DNA from: Candidatus Photodesmus katoptron Akat1 | GTDB taxonomy: Bacteria; Pseudomonadota; Gammaproteobacteria; Enterobacterales; Vibrionaceae | DNA: 64,000 nt | Assembly: GCF_000478685.1 (NCBI RefSeq) | Contig: NZ_AMSD01000002.1 | Coordinates: 310,001-374,000, forward strand | Direction of reading: 5' to 3' | Shown here: in pieces, positions 52,661 through 64,000 of the stretch | Layout: every line of letters starts with the position of its first letter | How positions within the stretch are numbered: position 1 is the first letter of the stretch | Position numbers and translations under genes: made by a program | The notes under the pieces: generated by a model | Database searches by the model: none | Seen by the model: the letters and a program-made list of their open reading frames with translations, nothing else | Told to the model about the DNA's origin: nothing

Positions 52661-54067
52661 ATGTCAGTAAAAAATGTTCTACAACTGCTCAAAGAAAACA
52701 AAGTTAAGTTTGTTGACTTACGATTTACTGATACTAAGGGTAAAGAACAGCATATCTCTGTTCCTTCTCATCAAGTCAATCTGATTTTTTTTGAAGAAGG
52801 GAAAATGTTTGATGGTTCTTCAGTATCTGGTTGGAAAAGCATTAACGAATCAGATATGATTATGATGCCAGATGCATCTAGTGCTGTTCTAGATCCTTTT
52901 ACAAAAGAATCAACCTTAAATGTGCGTTGTGATATTCTTGAACCTACAACAATGCAAGGTTATGACCTCGATCCTCGTTCAATTGCAAAACGCGCAGAAG
53001 CATATCTTTGTTCTACTGGCATTGCTGACAAAATTTTAATTGGTCCAGAACCAGAATTTTTCTTATTTGACGATGTAAAATTTTCTACAGATATTTCAGG
53101 TTCTTTTTTCAAAATTGATGATGTAGAGGCTGTATGGAATACAGGTTCTGAAGTTGAAGGAGGAAATAAAGGTCATCGTCCTCGTGTTAAAGGAGGATAT
53201 TTTCCTGTTGCTCCTATAGATTCATCACAAGATATCAGATCTACAATGTCTCTTATTATGGAAGAAATGGGTTTAGTTGTTGAAGCTCATCACCATGAAG
53301 TAGCAACTGCTGGGCAAAACGAGATTGTAACTCGTTTTAATACACTAACAGCAAAAGCTGATGAAACACAAATTTATAAATATGTTGTACACAACGTCGC
53401 TCATGCATTCGGTAAAACGGCAACATTTATGCCAAAACCAATAGCTGGTGATAACGGTAGTGGTATGCATGTTCACCAATCTCTATCAAAAGATGGTATC
53501 AACCTTTTTTCTGGGGATAGATATGGAGGTCTTTCAAACTTAGCTCTTTATTATATTGGTGGTATTATGAAGCATGCTCGTGCTATAAATGCGTTTTCAA
53601 ATCCATCTACTAATTCATATAAACGCCTTGTACCAGGTTTTGAAGCACCAGTTATGTTAGCATATTCAGCTCGTAACCGATCAGCATCTATTCGTATACC
53701 AATAGCTAATCCTAAATCACGTCGTATTGAACTACGTTTTGGAGATCCATCAGCGAATCCATATCTTTGTTACTCAGCAATGCTAATGGCTGGTTTAGAT
53801 GGAATAAAGAACAAAATAGACCCAGGAGAGGCTATGGATAAAGATTTATATGACCTACCAAGTGAAACAATCGAAAAAATTCCAAAAGTTTCAGAATCTT
53901 TGCAACAAGCTTTGAAAGAGCTTAATTCTGATCGTGATTTTTTAATATCAGGCGGTGTTTTTTCAAATGATTTTATTAATCACTATATAGACCTTCATTC
54001 TCAAGATGTTAGCAAAGTAAATATGGCTGTACACCCAGTAGAATTTGATTTATATTATTCTGTGTAA
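52661..54067 (+). CDS. glnA: Glutamine synthetase, type I
   Basis: 468 residues. [18 protein letters not shown], the ATP/glutamate blocks ([27 protein letters not shown]) and the adenylylation site tyrosine in KDLYDLP are present. It assimilates ammonium into glutamine. The adenylylation loop is kept although no glnL/glnG lies downstream, where vibrios and enterics usually carry them. It ends 129 bases before the convergent rpoC end. Confidence 0.97.
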   Translation: MSVKNVLQLLKENKVKFVDLRFTDTKGKEQHISVPSHQVNLIFFEEGKMFDGSSVSGWKSINESDMIMMPDASSAVLDPFTKESTLNVRCDILEPTTMQGYDLDPRSIAKRAEAYLCSTGIADKILIGPEPEFFLFDDVKFSTDISGSFFKIDDVEAVWNTGSEVEGGNKGHRPRVKGGYFPVAPIDSSQDIRSTMSLIMEEMGLVVEAHHHEVATAGQNEIVTRFNTLTAKADETQIYKYVVHNVAHAFGKTATFMPKPIAGDNGSGMHVHQSLSKDGINLFSGDRYGGLSNLALYYIGGIMKHARAINAFSNPSTNSYKRLVPGFEAPVMLAYSARNRSASIRIPIANPKSRRIELRFGDPSANPYLCYSAMLMAGLDGIKNKIDPGEAMDKDLYDLPSETIEKIPKVSESLQQALKELNSDRDFLISGGVFSNDFINHYIDLHSQDVSKVNMAVHPVEFDLYYSV

Positions 54068-54134
54068 AGCAGAGGCTATTATAAATAAAGCCTAACTAAA
54101 ATAACTATGGATATAGCTTACTTTTAGTAGCAAA

Positions 54135-54178
54135 AACACTCTCACTTTAATGAGTATTCTCTTCTTTATGAGAGTGTT
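54135..54178. terminator. Bidirectional terminator between glnA and rpoC
   Basis: AACACTCTCA (54135-54144) and its exact complement (54169-54178) form a 10-bp stem. On the minus strand it is followed by five T, giving an intrinsic terminator for rpoBC. On the plus strand a looser T-rich stretch follows, so it may also serve glnA. The genes converge here. Confidence 0.8.
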
Positions 54179-54196
54179 CTAATTATTTTCTATGAA

Positions 54197-57100
54197 CTAA
54201 TCTGAAGCAAAACCCGCGTTTAAAAGAGCAGCTAAATTATCTGTAGCTTGCTCAACAGATGGACTTTCTTTCTTATAATCACGTTTAGCTTGACGTTCCT
54301 GATGGTAAGAGAATCCTGTACCAGCTGGAATAAGACGACCTACGATCACATTTTCCTTTAGTCCACGAAGGTCATCACACTTACCAGAAACTGCTGCTTC
54401 TGTTAAAACACGAGTAGTTTCTTGAAAAGATGCTGCTGAAATAAATGATTCAGTTGCTAAAGAAGCTTTAGTTATACCTAATAATTCACGATGAAAAGAA
54501 ACAAGTTTTTTACCTTGAGCTTCTAATTCCCGGTTAGCAATTTTAACTTGCGAATATTCCACTTGTTCACCTGGAAGAAATTCTGAATCACCAGCATTTA
54601 TAATTGTACATTTACGCAACATTTGACGAACAATAGTCTCAATGTGTTTATCATTAATTTTAACGCCTTGAAGTCGATAAACTTCTTGTACTTCATTTGT
54701 TATATATTGTGTTACAGCATGAACACCACGCAAACGCAAAATATCATGTGATGTTTCTGGACCATCTGCAATGATATCTCCTTTTTCTACTTTTTCACCT
54801 TCAAACACATTTAGTTGACGATGCTTAGGAATCATTTCTTCATAAATTTCTCCACAATCACGAGTAATAATAAGACGACGTTTTCCTTTAGTTTCCTTAC
54901 CAAATGAAACTGTACCTGTATATTCAGCTAAAATTGCAGGTTCTTTAGGTTTTCGAGCTTCAAACAAATCAGCTACACGAGGAAGACCACCAGTTATATC
55001 CTTGTTAACACCAGATTTTTGAGGAATACGAGATAAAGTATCACCTATGCTAACTTCAGTATTATCTTCTATATTTACAATTGCTTTACCTGGTAAAAAG
55101 TAATGAGCTGGCATTTCAGTACCAGGAATCATAATATCATCACCCTGTTTATCTACCAATTTAATAGCTGGACGCATATCTTTACCTATGGCTGGACGAG
55201 CAGCTGGGTCAGTAACTTCACTTGAAGACAAACCAGTTAAATCATCTGTTTGACGTGATACTGTAACACCATCAATCATATCAACAAATTTAACACGACC
55301 AGCAACTTCAGTAATAATAGGTATAGTATGTGCTTCCCAATTTGCTATTATTTCGCCAGCATTGACGGTATCATTATTAAATTTACTTAGAACAGAACCA
55401 TAAGGAAGTCTATGCTTCTCTTTAGTGCGACCAAATTCATCAATAACTGTCATTTCAGATGCGCGAGAAATAATGATAAGCTTTTCATCTTTATTACGAA
55501 CAAACTTAGCATTGTGCAGTTTGATCGTACCAGTTGTTTTTGCTTGAATATTATTTTCTACAGCAGCAGTAGAAGCTGCACCACCAATATGGAATGTGCG
55601 CATGGTAAGCTGTGTTCCTGGTTCACCAATAGATTGAGCAGCAATTACACCAACTGCTTCCCCTTGATTAACTAAATGACCACGTGCTAAATCTCGTCCA
55701 TAACATAGAGCACAACAACCAAAATTTGTTTCGCAAGTAACTACTGATCGTACTTTCATGCTATCTACTGAATTTTCTTCCATTATCTGACACCACTTTT
55801 CATCAATCAAAGTATTACGTGGAATTAAAACTTCTTCAGTACCAGGCTTAAGAACATCTTTAGCAACAACACGACCTAAAGCTAATTCAAAAAGAGCAAC
55901 TTTCACATCACCACCTTCAATATGTGGCATCATATCAATTCCTTCATGAGTACTACAATCATACTCATGAATAACTACATCTTGAGCTACGTCTACTAAA
56001 CGTCTAGTTAAATAACCTGAATTTGCTGTTTTTAGAGCTGTATCTGCAAGACCTTTACGAGCACCATGCGTTGAAATAAAATATTGCAATACACTTAAAC
56101 CTTCTTTAAAATTCGCAGTGATTGGCGTTTCAATAATTGAACCATCTGGACGAGCCATTAAACCACGCATACCAGAAAGTTGACGAATCTGAGCTGCAGA
56201 ACCACGAGCACCTGAATCAGACATCATGTAGATACTGTTAAAAGATTCTTGCTTCTCCTTTTTACCATCCCTATTAATGATAGTTTCATAAGATAAATTA
56301 TCCATCATAGCTTTTGCTACCCGATCATTTGCAGATGCCCAAATATCAATTACTTTATTATAACGTTCACCAGCAGTCACAAGGCCTGATTGAAATTGTT
56401 CTTGGATCTCACGAACTTCTTCTTCTGCATCAGAAATCTCAAGATACTTAGCATCGGGTACAACCATATCATCGATACCAACAGATACACCTGAAAGTGC
56501 GGCATATGAAAAACCTGTATACATTATTTTATCAGCAAAAACAACAGTATCTTTTAAACCAAGTGTACGATAAGCTTCGTTAAGCAAGTTAGAGATTTGC
56601 TTTTTACCTAATTTTTGATTGACAATTCGAAACGGTAATCCTTTAGGTACAATCTGCCATAGCATAGCACGACCAATAGTAGTATCCTCTAGCTGAGTTC
56701 TATTACTACTTTTTCCATGTTTATCAATTATGGTTTCAGTGATTCTTACCTTGACTTTAGCATGTAATTCAGCATATTTAGTGCTGTATGCTTTTTCAGC
56801 TTCTTCAGGTCCAGTTAAATACATTCCTTCACCTTTAGCATTGATCTTCTCTCGGGTCATATAATAGAGACCTAATACAACATCTTGAGAAGGTACAATA
56901 ATAGGGTCACCTGATGCAGGGGATAGAATATTATTTGTTGACATCATTAAAGTACGAGCTTCAAGTTGTGCTTCTAAAGTTAAAGGAACATGAACAGCCA
57001 TTTGATCGCCATCAAAATCAGCATTATAGGCTGCACAAACCAAAGGATGTAATTGAATTGCTTTCCCTTCAATTAACACTGGCTCAAAAGCTTGAATACC

Positions 57101-58411
57101 TAAACGATGTAAAGTAGGTGCTCGATTTAATAACACTGGATGTTCACGAATTACTTCATCTAAGATATCCCAAACTATTGATTCTTCACGTTCTACCATT
57201 TTTTTAGCTGCTTTGATTGTTGTAGCCATACCACGAATTTCTAGCTTACTGTAAATAAATGGTTTAAATAACTCTAACGCCATCTTCTTTGGAAGACCAC
57301 ACTGATGCAATCGAAGATACGATCCGACAGTAATTACTGAACGACCTGAGTAATCTACGCGTTTGCCTAGAAGATTTTGCCGAAAACGCCCCTGCTTGCC
57401 TTTTATCATATCAGCAAGAGACTTTAAAGGACGTTTATTTGAACCAGTAATTGCACGACCACGACGACCGTTATCTAGAAGTGCATCAACAGACTCTTGT
57501 AACATACGTTTTTCATTTCGAACAATGATATCTGGAGCAGAAAGCTCTAAAAGACGCTTTAAACGGTTATTGCGATTGATAACACGACGATATAAATCAT
57601 TTAGATCAGAAGTAGCAAACCGACCTCCATCTAAAGGAACAAGTGGACGTAAATCTGGCGGTAATACTGGAAGAACAGTCAAAATCATCCATTCTGGATT
57701 ATTCCCAGATTGCACAAATGCTTCAACTAATTTTAAACGCTTTGTAATTTTTTTACGCTTAGTTTCAGAGTTAGTTGTCTTTAATTCTTCTCGCATTGTA
57801 TCTATTTCAGAATTCAAGTCCATACTACCCAATAAATCCCGAATAGCTTCTGCTCCCATTTTAGCAGAGAACTCATCTCCCCACTCTTCTAAACAATCTA
57901 AATATTCCTCTTCAGTAAGCATTTGTGATTTTTCAAGTTCAGTCATACCTGGTTCTGTTACAACATACATTTCAAAATAAAGAACACGTTCAATATCACG
58001 TAGTGGAATGTCCATTAGTAAAGCAATACGAGACGGTAATGATTTTAAAAACCAAATATGCGCGACTGGTGAAGCAAGTTCAATATGACCCATACGATCA
58101 CGACGAACTTTAGTCTGTGTAACTTCTACACCACATTTTTCACAAATAACGCCACGGTGTTTCAAGCGCTTATATTTTCCACATAAACATTCATAATCTT
58201 TTACTGGACCAAAGATACGTGCACAAAATAAACCATCACGTTCAGGCTTAAATGTACGATAATTAATGGTTTCAGGTTTTTTAACTTCACCAAAAGACCA
58301 TGAACGAATCATATCTGGAGAAGATAAACCAATCTTTATTGCATCAAACTCTTCAGTTTTATGTTGTGCTTTTAGAAAGTTTAATAAGTCTTTCACATTT
58401 AGCTCCTTCAA
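54197..58411 (-). CDS. rpoC: RNA polymerase subunit beta'
   Basis: 1404 residues, full length and very close to enteric RpoC. The N-terminal zinc site ([19 protein letters not shown]), the catalytic NADFDGDQM loop and the second zinc cluster ([15 protein letters not shown]) are intact. It forms the active centre with RpoB. It is the last gene of rplJL-rpoBC, 67 bases after rpoB. Large antisense open frames within it are shadows. Confidence 0.99.
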   Translation of the reverse strand: MKELNVKDLLNFLKAQHKTEEFDAIKIGLSSPDMIRSWSFGEVKKPETINYRTFKPERDGLFCARIFGPVKDYECLCGKYKRLKHRGVICEKCGVEVTQTKVRRDRMGHIELASPVAHIWFLKSLPSRIALLMDIPLRDIERVLYFEMYVVTEPGMTELEKSQMLTEEEYLDCLEEWGDEFSAKMGAEAIRDLLGSMDLNSEIDTMREELKTTNSETKRKKITKRLKLVEAFVQSGNNPEWMILTVLPVLPPDLRPLVPLDGGRFATSDLNDLYRRVINRNNRLKRLLELSAPDIIVRNEKRMLQESVDALLDNGRRGRAITGSNKRPLKSLADMIKGKQGRFRQNLLGKRVDYSGRSVITVGSYLRLHQCGLPKKMALELFKPFIYSKLEIRGMATTIKAAKKMVEREESIVWDILDEVIREHPVLLNRAPTLHRLGIQAFEPVLIEGKAIQLHPLVCAAYNADFDGDQMAVHVPLTLEAQLEARTLMMSTNNILSPASGDPIIVPSQDVVLGLYYMTREKINAKGEGMYLTGPEEAEKAYSTKYAELHAKVKVRITETIIDKHGKSSNRTQLEDTTIGRAMLWQIVPKGLPFRIVNQKLGKKQISNLLNEAYRTLGLKDTVVFADKIMYTGFSYAALSGVSVGIDDMVVPDAKYLEISDAEEEVREIQEQFQSGLVTAGERYNKVIDIWASANDRVAKAMMDNLSYETIINRDGKKEKQESFNSIYMMSDSGARGSAAQIRQLSGMRGLMARPDGSIIETPITANFKEGLSVLQYFISTHGARKGLADTALKTANSGYLTRRLVDVAQDVVIHEYDCSTHEGIDMMPHIEGGDVKVALFELALGRVVAKDVLKPGTEEVLIPRNTLIDEKWCQIMEENSVDSMKVRSVVTCETNFGCCALCYGRDLARGHLVNQGEAVGVIAAQSIGEPGTQLTMRTFHIGGAASTAAVENNIQAKTTGTIKLHNAKFVRNKDEKLIIISRASEMTVIDEFGRTKEKHRLPYGSVLSKFNNDTVNAGEIIANWEAHTIPIITEVAGRVKFVDMIDGVTVSRQTDDLTGLSSSEVTDPAARPAIGKDMRPAIKLVDKQGDDIMIPGTEMPAHYFLPGKAIVNIEDNTEVSIGDTLSRIPQKSGVNKDITGGLPRVADLFEARKPKEPAILAEYTGTVSFGKETKGKRRLIITRDCGEIYEEMIPKHRQLNVFEGEKVEKGDIIADGPETSHDILRLRGVHAVTQYITNEVQEVYRLQGVKINDKHIETIVRQMLRKCTIINAGDSEFLPGEQVEYSQVKIANRELEAQGKKLVSFHRELLGITKASLATESFISAASFQETTRVLTEAAVSGKCDDLRGLKENVIVGRLIPAGTGFSYHQERQAKRDYKKESPSVEQATDNLAALLNAGFASD

Positions 58412-58478
58412 GGAATTAAAAAGGAGGTTGCCTTATTACTAGCAAGCATCGTCCTTCTACTAAATAACCCTAAAAGGA

Positions 58479-61400
58479 TTACTTTTTATCTTCTAACTCT
58501 ATATTAATGCCCAACGAACGAATTTCTTTTAGTAAAACATTAAAAGATTCTGGCATACCAGCTTCCATACTATGATTACCATCAACAATATTTTTATACA
58601 TCTTTGTTCGACCACTAACATCATCAGATTTAACTGTTAACATCTCTTGCAATGTATAAGCAGCACCATAAGCTTCTAATGCCCATACTTCCATTTCACC
58701 AAAACGCTGACCACCAAATTGAGCTTTTCCACCAAGAGGTTGTTGAGTAACTAAACTGTATGAACCTGTCGAACGAGCATGCATTTTATCATCCACAAGA
58801 TGATTTAATTTCAACATATACATATAACCAACTGTTACAGAACGTTCAAACTGCTCACCAGTACGGCCATCAAAAAGTTTTAATTGACCGGATTCTGGTA
58901 ATTCAGCTAGTTTAAGAAGAGCCTTAATAGATTTTTCTGAAGCTCCATCAAAAACAGGTGTTGCAATCGGTAATCCCTCTTTTAGATTATTGACTAGCGT
59001 ATAAACTTCATTATCTGATAAAGAATCTATATTGACAGATTGACGGGTATCATCAAGATCATAAACTTTTTGTAAAAATCCACGAATTTTTACTAAATCT
59101 TGCTTCTCTTTAAGCATTTTATTGATCTTATCACCAATTCCTTTTGCTGCTAAACCTAAATGAACTTCTAAGATCTGACCAATATTCATACGAGAAGGTA
59201 CTCCTAATGGATTAAGAACAATATCTACAGGACGACCAGTTTCATCATAAGGCATATCTTCCACGGGATTGATCTTCGAAATAACTCCTTTATTACCATG
59301 ACGCCCAGCCATTTTATCACCTGGCTGAATACAACGTTTTACTGCTAAATAAACTTTTACAATCTTAAGAACACCTGGTGCAAGATCATCACCTTGAGTA
59401 ATTTTTCTCCGCTTTGTTGCAAATTTCCTATCAAAATCTATTTTAAGCTCATTCCACTGTTTAGCTAGTTGTTCAAGCTGCGATTGTCCTTCATCATTAC
59501 TTAAAGTCAACTCTAACCAATCAGAACGATTAGTTTTATTTAGACTAGCTTCAGAATAACCAAAAGATAAAAGAACTGAACGAACACGAGTAAGCAATCC
59601 TCCTTCAAGAATCTGAAATTCTTCAGTAAGATCTTTCTTAGCCTCTTTTAACTGCATTTGTTCAATATCTAAAGCACGTTTATCTTTTTCTATGCAATCT
59701 CTAGTAAATACCTGAACATCAATAATTGTCCCTGAAACAGAATTAGGTACCCGTAATGATGTATCTTTTACATCTGATGCTTTTTCTCCGAAAATAGCAC
59801 GCAATAATTTTTCTTCTGGGGTCAGTTGAGTTTCCCCTTTAGGTGTAACTTTACCTACTAAAATATCACCGCTTTTCACTTCAGCACCAATATAGACAAT
59901 ACCTGATTCATCTAATCTAGATAAAGCTGATTCAGCTACATTTGGAATATCAGCTGTAATTTCTTCAGAACCTAACTTAGTATCGCGTGCTACACAAGAT
60001 AACTCTTGAATATGAATAGTTGTAAAACGGTCCTCTTGAACTACACGTTCAGATACTAATATGGAATCTTCAAAATTATAGCCATTCCATGGCATAAAAG
60101 CGATACGCATGTTTTGACCAAGAGCAAGCTCACCTAGGTCTGTTGAAGGTCCATCAGCAAGCACATCGCCAAGAGATATTTGCTCACCTGGCATGACAGT
60201 TGGTCTTTGATTAATACATGTATTTTGGTTAGAACGGGTATACTTAGTTAGATTATAAATATCAATTCCAGCTTCACCAGGAATTAATTCATGTTCATTA
60301 ACTTTTACAACAATACGAGAAGCATCAACAGATTGAATTATGCCACCACGTTTTGCAACTGCAGTAACACCTGAATCAACCGCAATATTTCTCTCTATAC
60401 CAGTACCTACTAATGGTTTATCAGATTTAAGAGTAGGTACAGCTTGACGTTGCATATTAGCACCCATCAACGCTCGGTTTGCATCATCGTGCTCGAGAAA
60501 TGGAATGAGAGATGCTGCTATAGAAACTATTTGATTAGTTGCTACATCCATATAATTAATATGCTCCCGAGGATGCAAACCTGATTCTCCTTTTTGACGA
60601 GCTGTAATCAGCTCCTCAGCAAATGTACTTTCTTTGGTTAAAATAGTATTTGCCTGCGCAATAATAAATTGACCTTCTTGGATTGCAGATAAATAATCAA
60701 CTACATCTGTTACTATACCATCTACAACCCGACGGTACGGAGTTTCTAAAAAACCATATTCATTACAACGCGCGAATGCAGATAATGAATTAATTAAACC
60801 AATATTTGGTCCTTCAGGTGTTTCAATAGGACATAATCGGCCATAGTGAGTTACATGAACATCACGTACCTCAAATCCAGCTCGCTCACGGGTAAGACCA
60901 CCAGGACCTAGAGCAGAAATTCGACGTTTATGCGTAACTTCTGATAAAGGATTATTTTGATCCATAAATTGCGATAGCTGTGAAGAACCAAAAAATTCTT
61001 TAACAGCTGCTGATATAGGTTTAGCATTAATTAAATCTTGAGGCATTACTGAGTCAAGATCTCCAAGACTTAATCGCTCTTTTACTGCACGTTCAACACG
61101 AACAAGCCCTATTCTAAATTGATTCTCAGCCATTTCTCCAACACTACGAATTCGTCGATTACCAAGGTGATCAATATCATCAACGTCTCCATTTCCATTA
61201 CGAATTCTAATAAGCTTTTTCATAACTTCAATTATATCAATTTCATCAAGAGTTACCTGTTCATTACCATCTTTACGATTAATAGAGCTATTAAATTTCA
61301 TCCGACCAACAGTTGATAAATCGTAACGATCTTCAGAAAAAAATAAACTTTCAAATAATGATTCCGCTGCTTCTTTTGTTGGTGGCTCACCAGGTCTCAT

Positions 61401-62507
61401 CATTCGATAGATCTCTACTAATGCTGAAATACGATCTGTAGTATTATCAATTCTTAATGTTTCAGACATAAAAGGACCATGATCTAAATCATTAGTAAAT
61501 AAGACCTCTATAATTTTATCACCAGATTGAGAAAAATTTTCTAAATGTTCTAAAGTAATCTCTTCGTTCGCAGACAGAATAATCTCACCTGTTACTTTAT
61601 TTATATAATCTTTAGATGAAACTTTTCCCAAAATATATTCAACAGGAACATGAATTTTATTTACAGAATGTTTTTTAAGTTCTCGAATATGACGTGCTGT
61701 TACACGACGACCAGCTTCAATATATATCTTTCCATTAACTTCAATATTAAATAATGCAGTTTCACCACGTAAACGATCAGGAATTAGCTCCATGAGGAGG
61801 ACTTCTTCTTTTATTTCAAAACATATTTTTTCGAAAAATAAATCTAATATTTCTTCAGTCGATTTTCCTAGTACACGAAGAATAATTGAGGCTGGTAATT
61901 TCCGTCGACGATCAATTCGAACATATAAATTGTCTTTAGGGTCAAACTCAAAATCTAGCCATGAACCTCGGTAAGGTATTATACGAGCATTATATAGAAC
62001 TTTACCAGATGAGTGTGTTTTACCTTTATCACTATCAAAAAAGACCCCTGGACTTCTATGCAGTTGTGATACAACAACTCTTTCTGTGCCGTTGATGAGA
62101 AATGTACCATTATTTGTCATTAATGGAATTTCTCCCATATACACTTCTTGTTCTTTAATGTCTTTCACAGTACCTGGTAGTGCATCTCTATCAAATATAA
62201 CAAGACGTAACTTAACACGTAGTGGTTTCGAATAAGTAACACCGCGTACTTGACATTCTTTAACATCAAAAGCTGGTTCACCAAGACGATAATTAACATA
62301 TTGTAGCTCAGAGTTAGCGTTATAGCTTTGAATAGGAAATACAGAACGAAACGCAGCTTCAAGACCATATTGTCCTTCAGAATCCTGTTTGATGAATTTA
62401 TCGAATGAGTCAAGCTGAATCGATAACAAATAGGGAATATCCAACACTTGTGGACGAGTACCAAAATCCTTTCGAATTCGTTTTTTCTCGGTATAAGAGT
62501 AAACCAT
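58479..62507 (-). CDS. rpoB: RNA polymerase subunit beta
   Basis: About 1342 residues from the ATG at 62505-62507, giving the universal [16 protein letters not shown] start with GGGGA upstream; a 20-codon longer frame is not conserved. The rifampicin region reads [30 protein letters not shown], the wild-type form. The C-terminal clamp segment [21 protein letters not shown] is complete. It is nearly colinear with E. coli RpoB. Confidence 0.99.
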   Translation of the reverse strand: MVYSYTEKKRIRKDFGTRPQVLDIPYLLSIQLDSFDKFIKQDSEGQYGLEAAFRSVFPIQSYNANSELQYVNYRLGEPAFDVKECQVRGVTYSKPLRVKLRLVIFDRDALPGTVKDIKEQEVYMGEIPLMTNNGTFLINGTERVVVSQLHRSPGVFFDSDKGKTHSSGKVLYNARIIPYRGSWLDFEFDPKDNLYVRIDRRRKLPASIILRVLGKSTEEILDLFFEKICFEIKEEVLLMELIPDRLRGETALFNIEVNGKIYIEAGRRVTARHIRELKKHSVNKIHVPVEYILGKVSSKDYINKVTGEIILSANEEITLEHLENFSQSGDKIIEVLFTNDLDHGPFMSETLRIDNTTDRISALVEIYRMMRPGEPPTKEAAESLFESLFFSEDRYDLSTVGRMKFNSSINRKDGNEQVTLDEIDIIEVMKKLIRIRNGNGDVDDIDHLGNRRIRSVGEMAENQFRIGLVRVERAVKERLSLGDLDSVMPQDLINAKPISAAVKEFFGSSQLSQFMDQNNPLSEVTHKRRISALGPGGLTRERAGFEVRDVHVTHYGRLCPIETPEGPNIGLINSLSAFARCNEYGFLETPYRRVVDGIVTDVVDYLSAIQEGQFIIAQANTILTKESTFAEELITARQKGESGLHPREHINYMDVATNQIVSIAASLIPFLEHDDANRALMGANMQRQAVPTLKSDKPLVGTGIERNIAVDSGVTAVAKRGGIIQSVDASRIVVKVNEHELIPGEAGIDIYNLTKYTRSNQNTCINQRPTVMPGEQISLGDVLADGPSTDLGELALGQNMRIAFMPWNGYNFEDSILVSERVVQEDRFTTIHIQELSCVARDTKLGSEEITADIPNVAESALSRLDESGIVYIGAEVKSGDILVGKVTPKGETQLTPEEKLLRAIFGEKASDVKDTSLRVPNSVSGTIIDVQVFTRDCIEKDKRALDIEQMQLKEAKKDLTEEFQILEGGLLTRVRSVLLSFGYSEASLNKTNRSDWLELTLSNDEGQSQLEQLAKQWNELKIDFDRKFATKRRKITQGDDLAPGVLKIVKVYLAVKRCIQPGDKMAGRHGNKGVISKINPVEDMPYDETGRPVDIVLNPLGVPSRMNIGQILEVHLGLAAKGIGDKINKMLKEKQDLVKIRGFLQKVYDLDDTRQSVNIDSLSDNEVYTLVNNLKEGLPIATPVFDGASEKSIKALLKLAELPESGQLKLFDGRTGEQFERSVTVGYMYMLKLNHLVDDKMHARSTGSYSLVTQQPLGGKAQFGGQRFGEMEVWALEAYGAAYTLQEMLTVKSDDVSGRTKMYKNIVDGNHSMEAGMPESFNVLLKEIRSLGINIELEDKK

Positions 62508-62669
62508 TTGGGTCCCCAGTTCGCTTATAAGTAACCAAAACTGCTCAATCTTCAGAATTTTGAGCAACGACTAATAGGTGTGTTTATGATAACACCTATA
62601 ATTTTTAGCGCTTTTTGAGCATGGCAATCAAAAAGTAATAGAAGAAAATACCTATATTCTACAGTATAA

Positions 62670-62701
62670 AATGGCTGATGATTAGGATATCATCAGCCAT
62701 T
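62670..62701 (-). terminator. Attenuator hairpin between rplL and rpoB
   Basis: Perfect 12-bp arms (AATGGCTGATGA at 62670-62681 and its complement at 62690-62701) with an 8-base loop, starting about 20 bases past the rplL stop on the minus strand and followed by TTTTATA. It matches the partial terminator known at this spot in enterics, which makes ribosomal-protein output exceed that of rpoBC. Confidence 0.85.
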
Positions 62702-62722
62702 AAGTTAACGAATGTAACAAAA

Positions 62723-63085
62723 TTACTTAACCTCAACAGAGGCTCCTACTTCTTCTAACTTAATTTTAAGAGCTTTAGCTTCAGATTTATCAATGCCTTC
62801 TTTTAATAAAGTTGGAGCTGAATCAACAAGAGCTTTAGCTTCTTTTAATCCTAAACCTACAGCAGTTCGTACAGCCTTAATAACAGCAACTTTATTACTA
62901 CCATGAGCATTTAATATGACACTAAATTCAGTTTGTTCAACAATTTCTTCATCAGGAGTAGTATTATTAATTACAGTAGCAGCAGAAACATGGAATTTTT
63001 TTTCCATTGCTTCAATTAATTCAACAATTTGCATTACAGACATATCTGATACTGCATCTAGGATTTGCTTGTTGGTAATAGACAT
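62723..63085 (-). CDS. rplL: 50S ribosomal protein L7/L12
   Basis: 120 residues. The N-terminal dimerisation helix ([11 protein letters not shown]), flexible hinge and the factor-binding domain ([27 protein letters not shown]) are all present. The hinge is less alanine-rich than usual because of AT bias. It forms the ribosomal stalk with L10 and recruits translation factors. It follows rplJ by 70 bases. Confidence 0.98.
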   Translation of the reverse strand: MSITNKQILDAVSDMSVMQIVELIEAMEKKFHVSAATVINNTTPDEEIVEQTEFSVILNAHGSNKVAVIKAVRTAVGLGLKEAKALVDSAPTLLKEGIDKSEAKALKIKLEEVGASVEVK

Positions 63086-63155
63086 AACAGCTCTCTTTAT
63101 AATTTAATCAACAGTAAATTTATTTTCAGTCAACAGATAAAAAACAGCTAAAAGC

Positions 63156-63656
63156 TTATGTTGACACTCCCTCTTTTTCTTTTTTATTACGAATAGCATC
63201 CATAGTACGAACAAGCTTACCAGATGAAGCTTCTTTCATACATAGCATCAACCGTAGAATAGCTTCATTATAAGTTGGTAAAGTAGCTAATACATCAAAA
63301 TTTGCTATGGCTCCTTCAAAAGCAGAAGACTTGATTTTAAGTGATTTATTTTCCTTAATAAATGTTTTTAAAAGTCGTGCAGCTGAACCTGGATGTTCAT
63401 TAGAAAATGCAATTAAGGTAGGACCAATAAAAGTACTAATTAAGCATTCATAACTCGTTCCTAATACTGCACGACGTGCCAGAGTATTACGCACAACTTT
63501 TATGTGTACTCCACTTTCTCTAGCTTTTTTACGAAGATTAGTCATTTCTCTCACTTTAATTCCACGAGAATCAACTACAACTACAGAAAGTGCATTACTA
63601 GCAGCCTTATTGACTTCAGAGACAATCTTTTCTTTCATTTTAAGATTTAGAGCCAT
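63156..63656 (-). CDS. rplJ: 50S ribosomal protein L10
   Basis: 166 residues. [40 protein letters not shown] is the conserved rRNA-binding part, followed by the C-terminal helix that holds L7/L12 dimers. In relatives L10 represses its own operon by binding its leader RNA; the 220-base leader here is AT-rich and no clear structure was resolved. Confidence 0.98.
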   Translation of the reverse strand: MALNLKMKEKIVSEVNKAASNALSVVVVDSRGIKVREMTNLRKKARESGVHIKVVRNTLARRAVLGTSYECLISTFIGPTLIAFSNEHPGSAARLLKTFIKENKSLKIKSSAFEGAIANFDVLATLPTYNEAILRLMLCMKEASSGKLVRTMDAIRNKKEKEGVST

Positions 63657-63878
63657 GTCTTGATTTACTCCTGGTTATAGTTATACAATTAGCTAAACAT
63701 GATCGGAACAGTAGTAACTTATCCAAGTACATTTTTTTCAAAAAAAGTAATAAGATATTTCATCAAATTGAATTAGCATTCAAATACAATAAACAGTATA
63801 TTTAAATGTAAAATGCTAGCTGGAAGACTGAAAATACGAAGACTAACCTTTATAAAATTTAGTTCTTTCAAAAAAGAA

Positions 63879-64000
63879 TCATACTTTACTTATACTAGAT
63901 TGGGTAATAGACAGACCAGCTCCCATTGTAGTAGAAACACTTATTTTTTTAAAAAAATTGCCTTTTACTGAAGAAGGTTTGGCTTTTTTCAAATCGAAAA
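63879..64000 (-). CDS. rplA: 50S ribosomal protein L1, C-terminal end (cut by window end)
   Basis: About 39 codons before the TGA at 63879-63881, too short to have been listed as a frame. [11 protein letters not shown] and [13 protein letters not shown] match the C-terminus of L1 (ALKKAKPTQAKG, VSISTTMGAGVAV in E. coli). It is the gene expected upstream of rplJ in the rplKAJL-rpoBC order. The start is outside the window. Confidence 0.9.
   Translation of the reverse strand, partial: FDLKKAKPSSVKGNFFKKISVSTTMGAGLSITQSSISKV

Noticed and set aside
57363..57980. 205-codon plus-strand frame opposite rpoC
   Set aside because: It lies wholly inside the conserved rpoC gene on the other strand, and its Arg/Ser-rich composition is that of a shadow frame.

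Overview
The window reads as a piece of the main chromosome of an AT-rich, genome-reduced, bioluminescent gammaproteobacterium of the Vibrionaceae. Proteins such as RpoB, RpoC, Rho, RpoH, LuxA and CyaA match their Vibrio/enteric relatives closely. The DNA is roughly two-thirds or more A+T, several conserved Vibrio gene clusters have lost members, and no insertion sequence, prophage, CRISPR array or tRNA gene was recognised. A complete luxCDABEG operon in such a reduced genome suggests an obligately host-dependent light-organ symbiont, most like the flashlight-fish symbionts (Candidatus Photodesmus). That name is an inference from lifestyle and composition, not proven here.

Layout. 1-6.9 kb: 3' end of an aspartokinase gene, then (minus strand) pyrE, a glutathione-peroxidase-like gene, a YfaZ-like outer-membrane protein and a ferric-iron ABC importer (fbpABC). 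6.9-13.6 kb: luxCDABEG on the minus strand, with four tandem repeats between luxG and fbpA. 13.6-15.7 kb: AT-rich divergent spacer and pyrBI. 15.7-20 kb: dsbD, then accC-accB-aroQ. 20-24 kb: smg, def, fmt, rsmB. 24-30.2 kb: a DUF2066-type protein, a fre-ubiD locus showing decay, rho and trxA. 30.5-36 kb: rpmB-rpmG, an uncharacterised membrane protein, coaD and LPS-core genes. 36-41.4 kb: purN-purM, rsmD, ftsY, rpoH, ubiA. 41.7-45.6 kb: hemCDXY. 45.8-51 kb: cyaA, lptM, dapF, a broken xerC and a yigB-type HAD gene. 51.5-54 kb: kdsA and glnA. 54.2-64 kb: rpoC, rpoB, rplL, rplJ and the 3' end of rplA.

How the genes work together. LuxCDE supplies the fatty aldehyde, LuxAB emits light, and LuxG supplies reduced flavin. 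The separate flavin reductase Fre has lost its nucleotide-binding glycine motif, so LuxG may carry that job alone. Retained pathways cover pyrimidine and purine synthesis, fatty-acid initiation (AccBC), haem, quinone, cell-wall precursor (aspartokinase, DapF) and LPS inner core, plus transcription and translation machinery.

The most notable items are the lux operon without luxR, luxI or luxF nearby; a poly-T frameshift inside the fbpA signal peptide; a truncated ubiD followed by a second ubiD C-terminal fragment; an xerC remnant whose catalytic tyrosine codon has become a stop; a perfect 26-bp palindrome between rsmD and ftsY; and the tandem repeat at the end of the lux operon. I did not find a clearly new multi-gene system.
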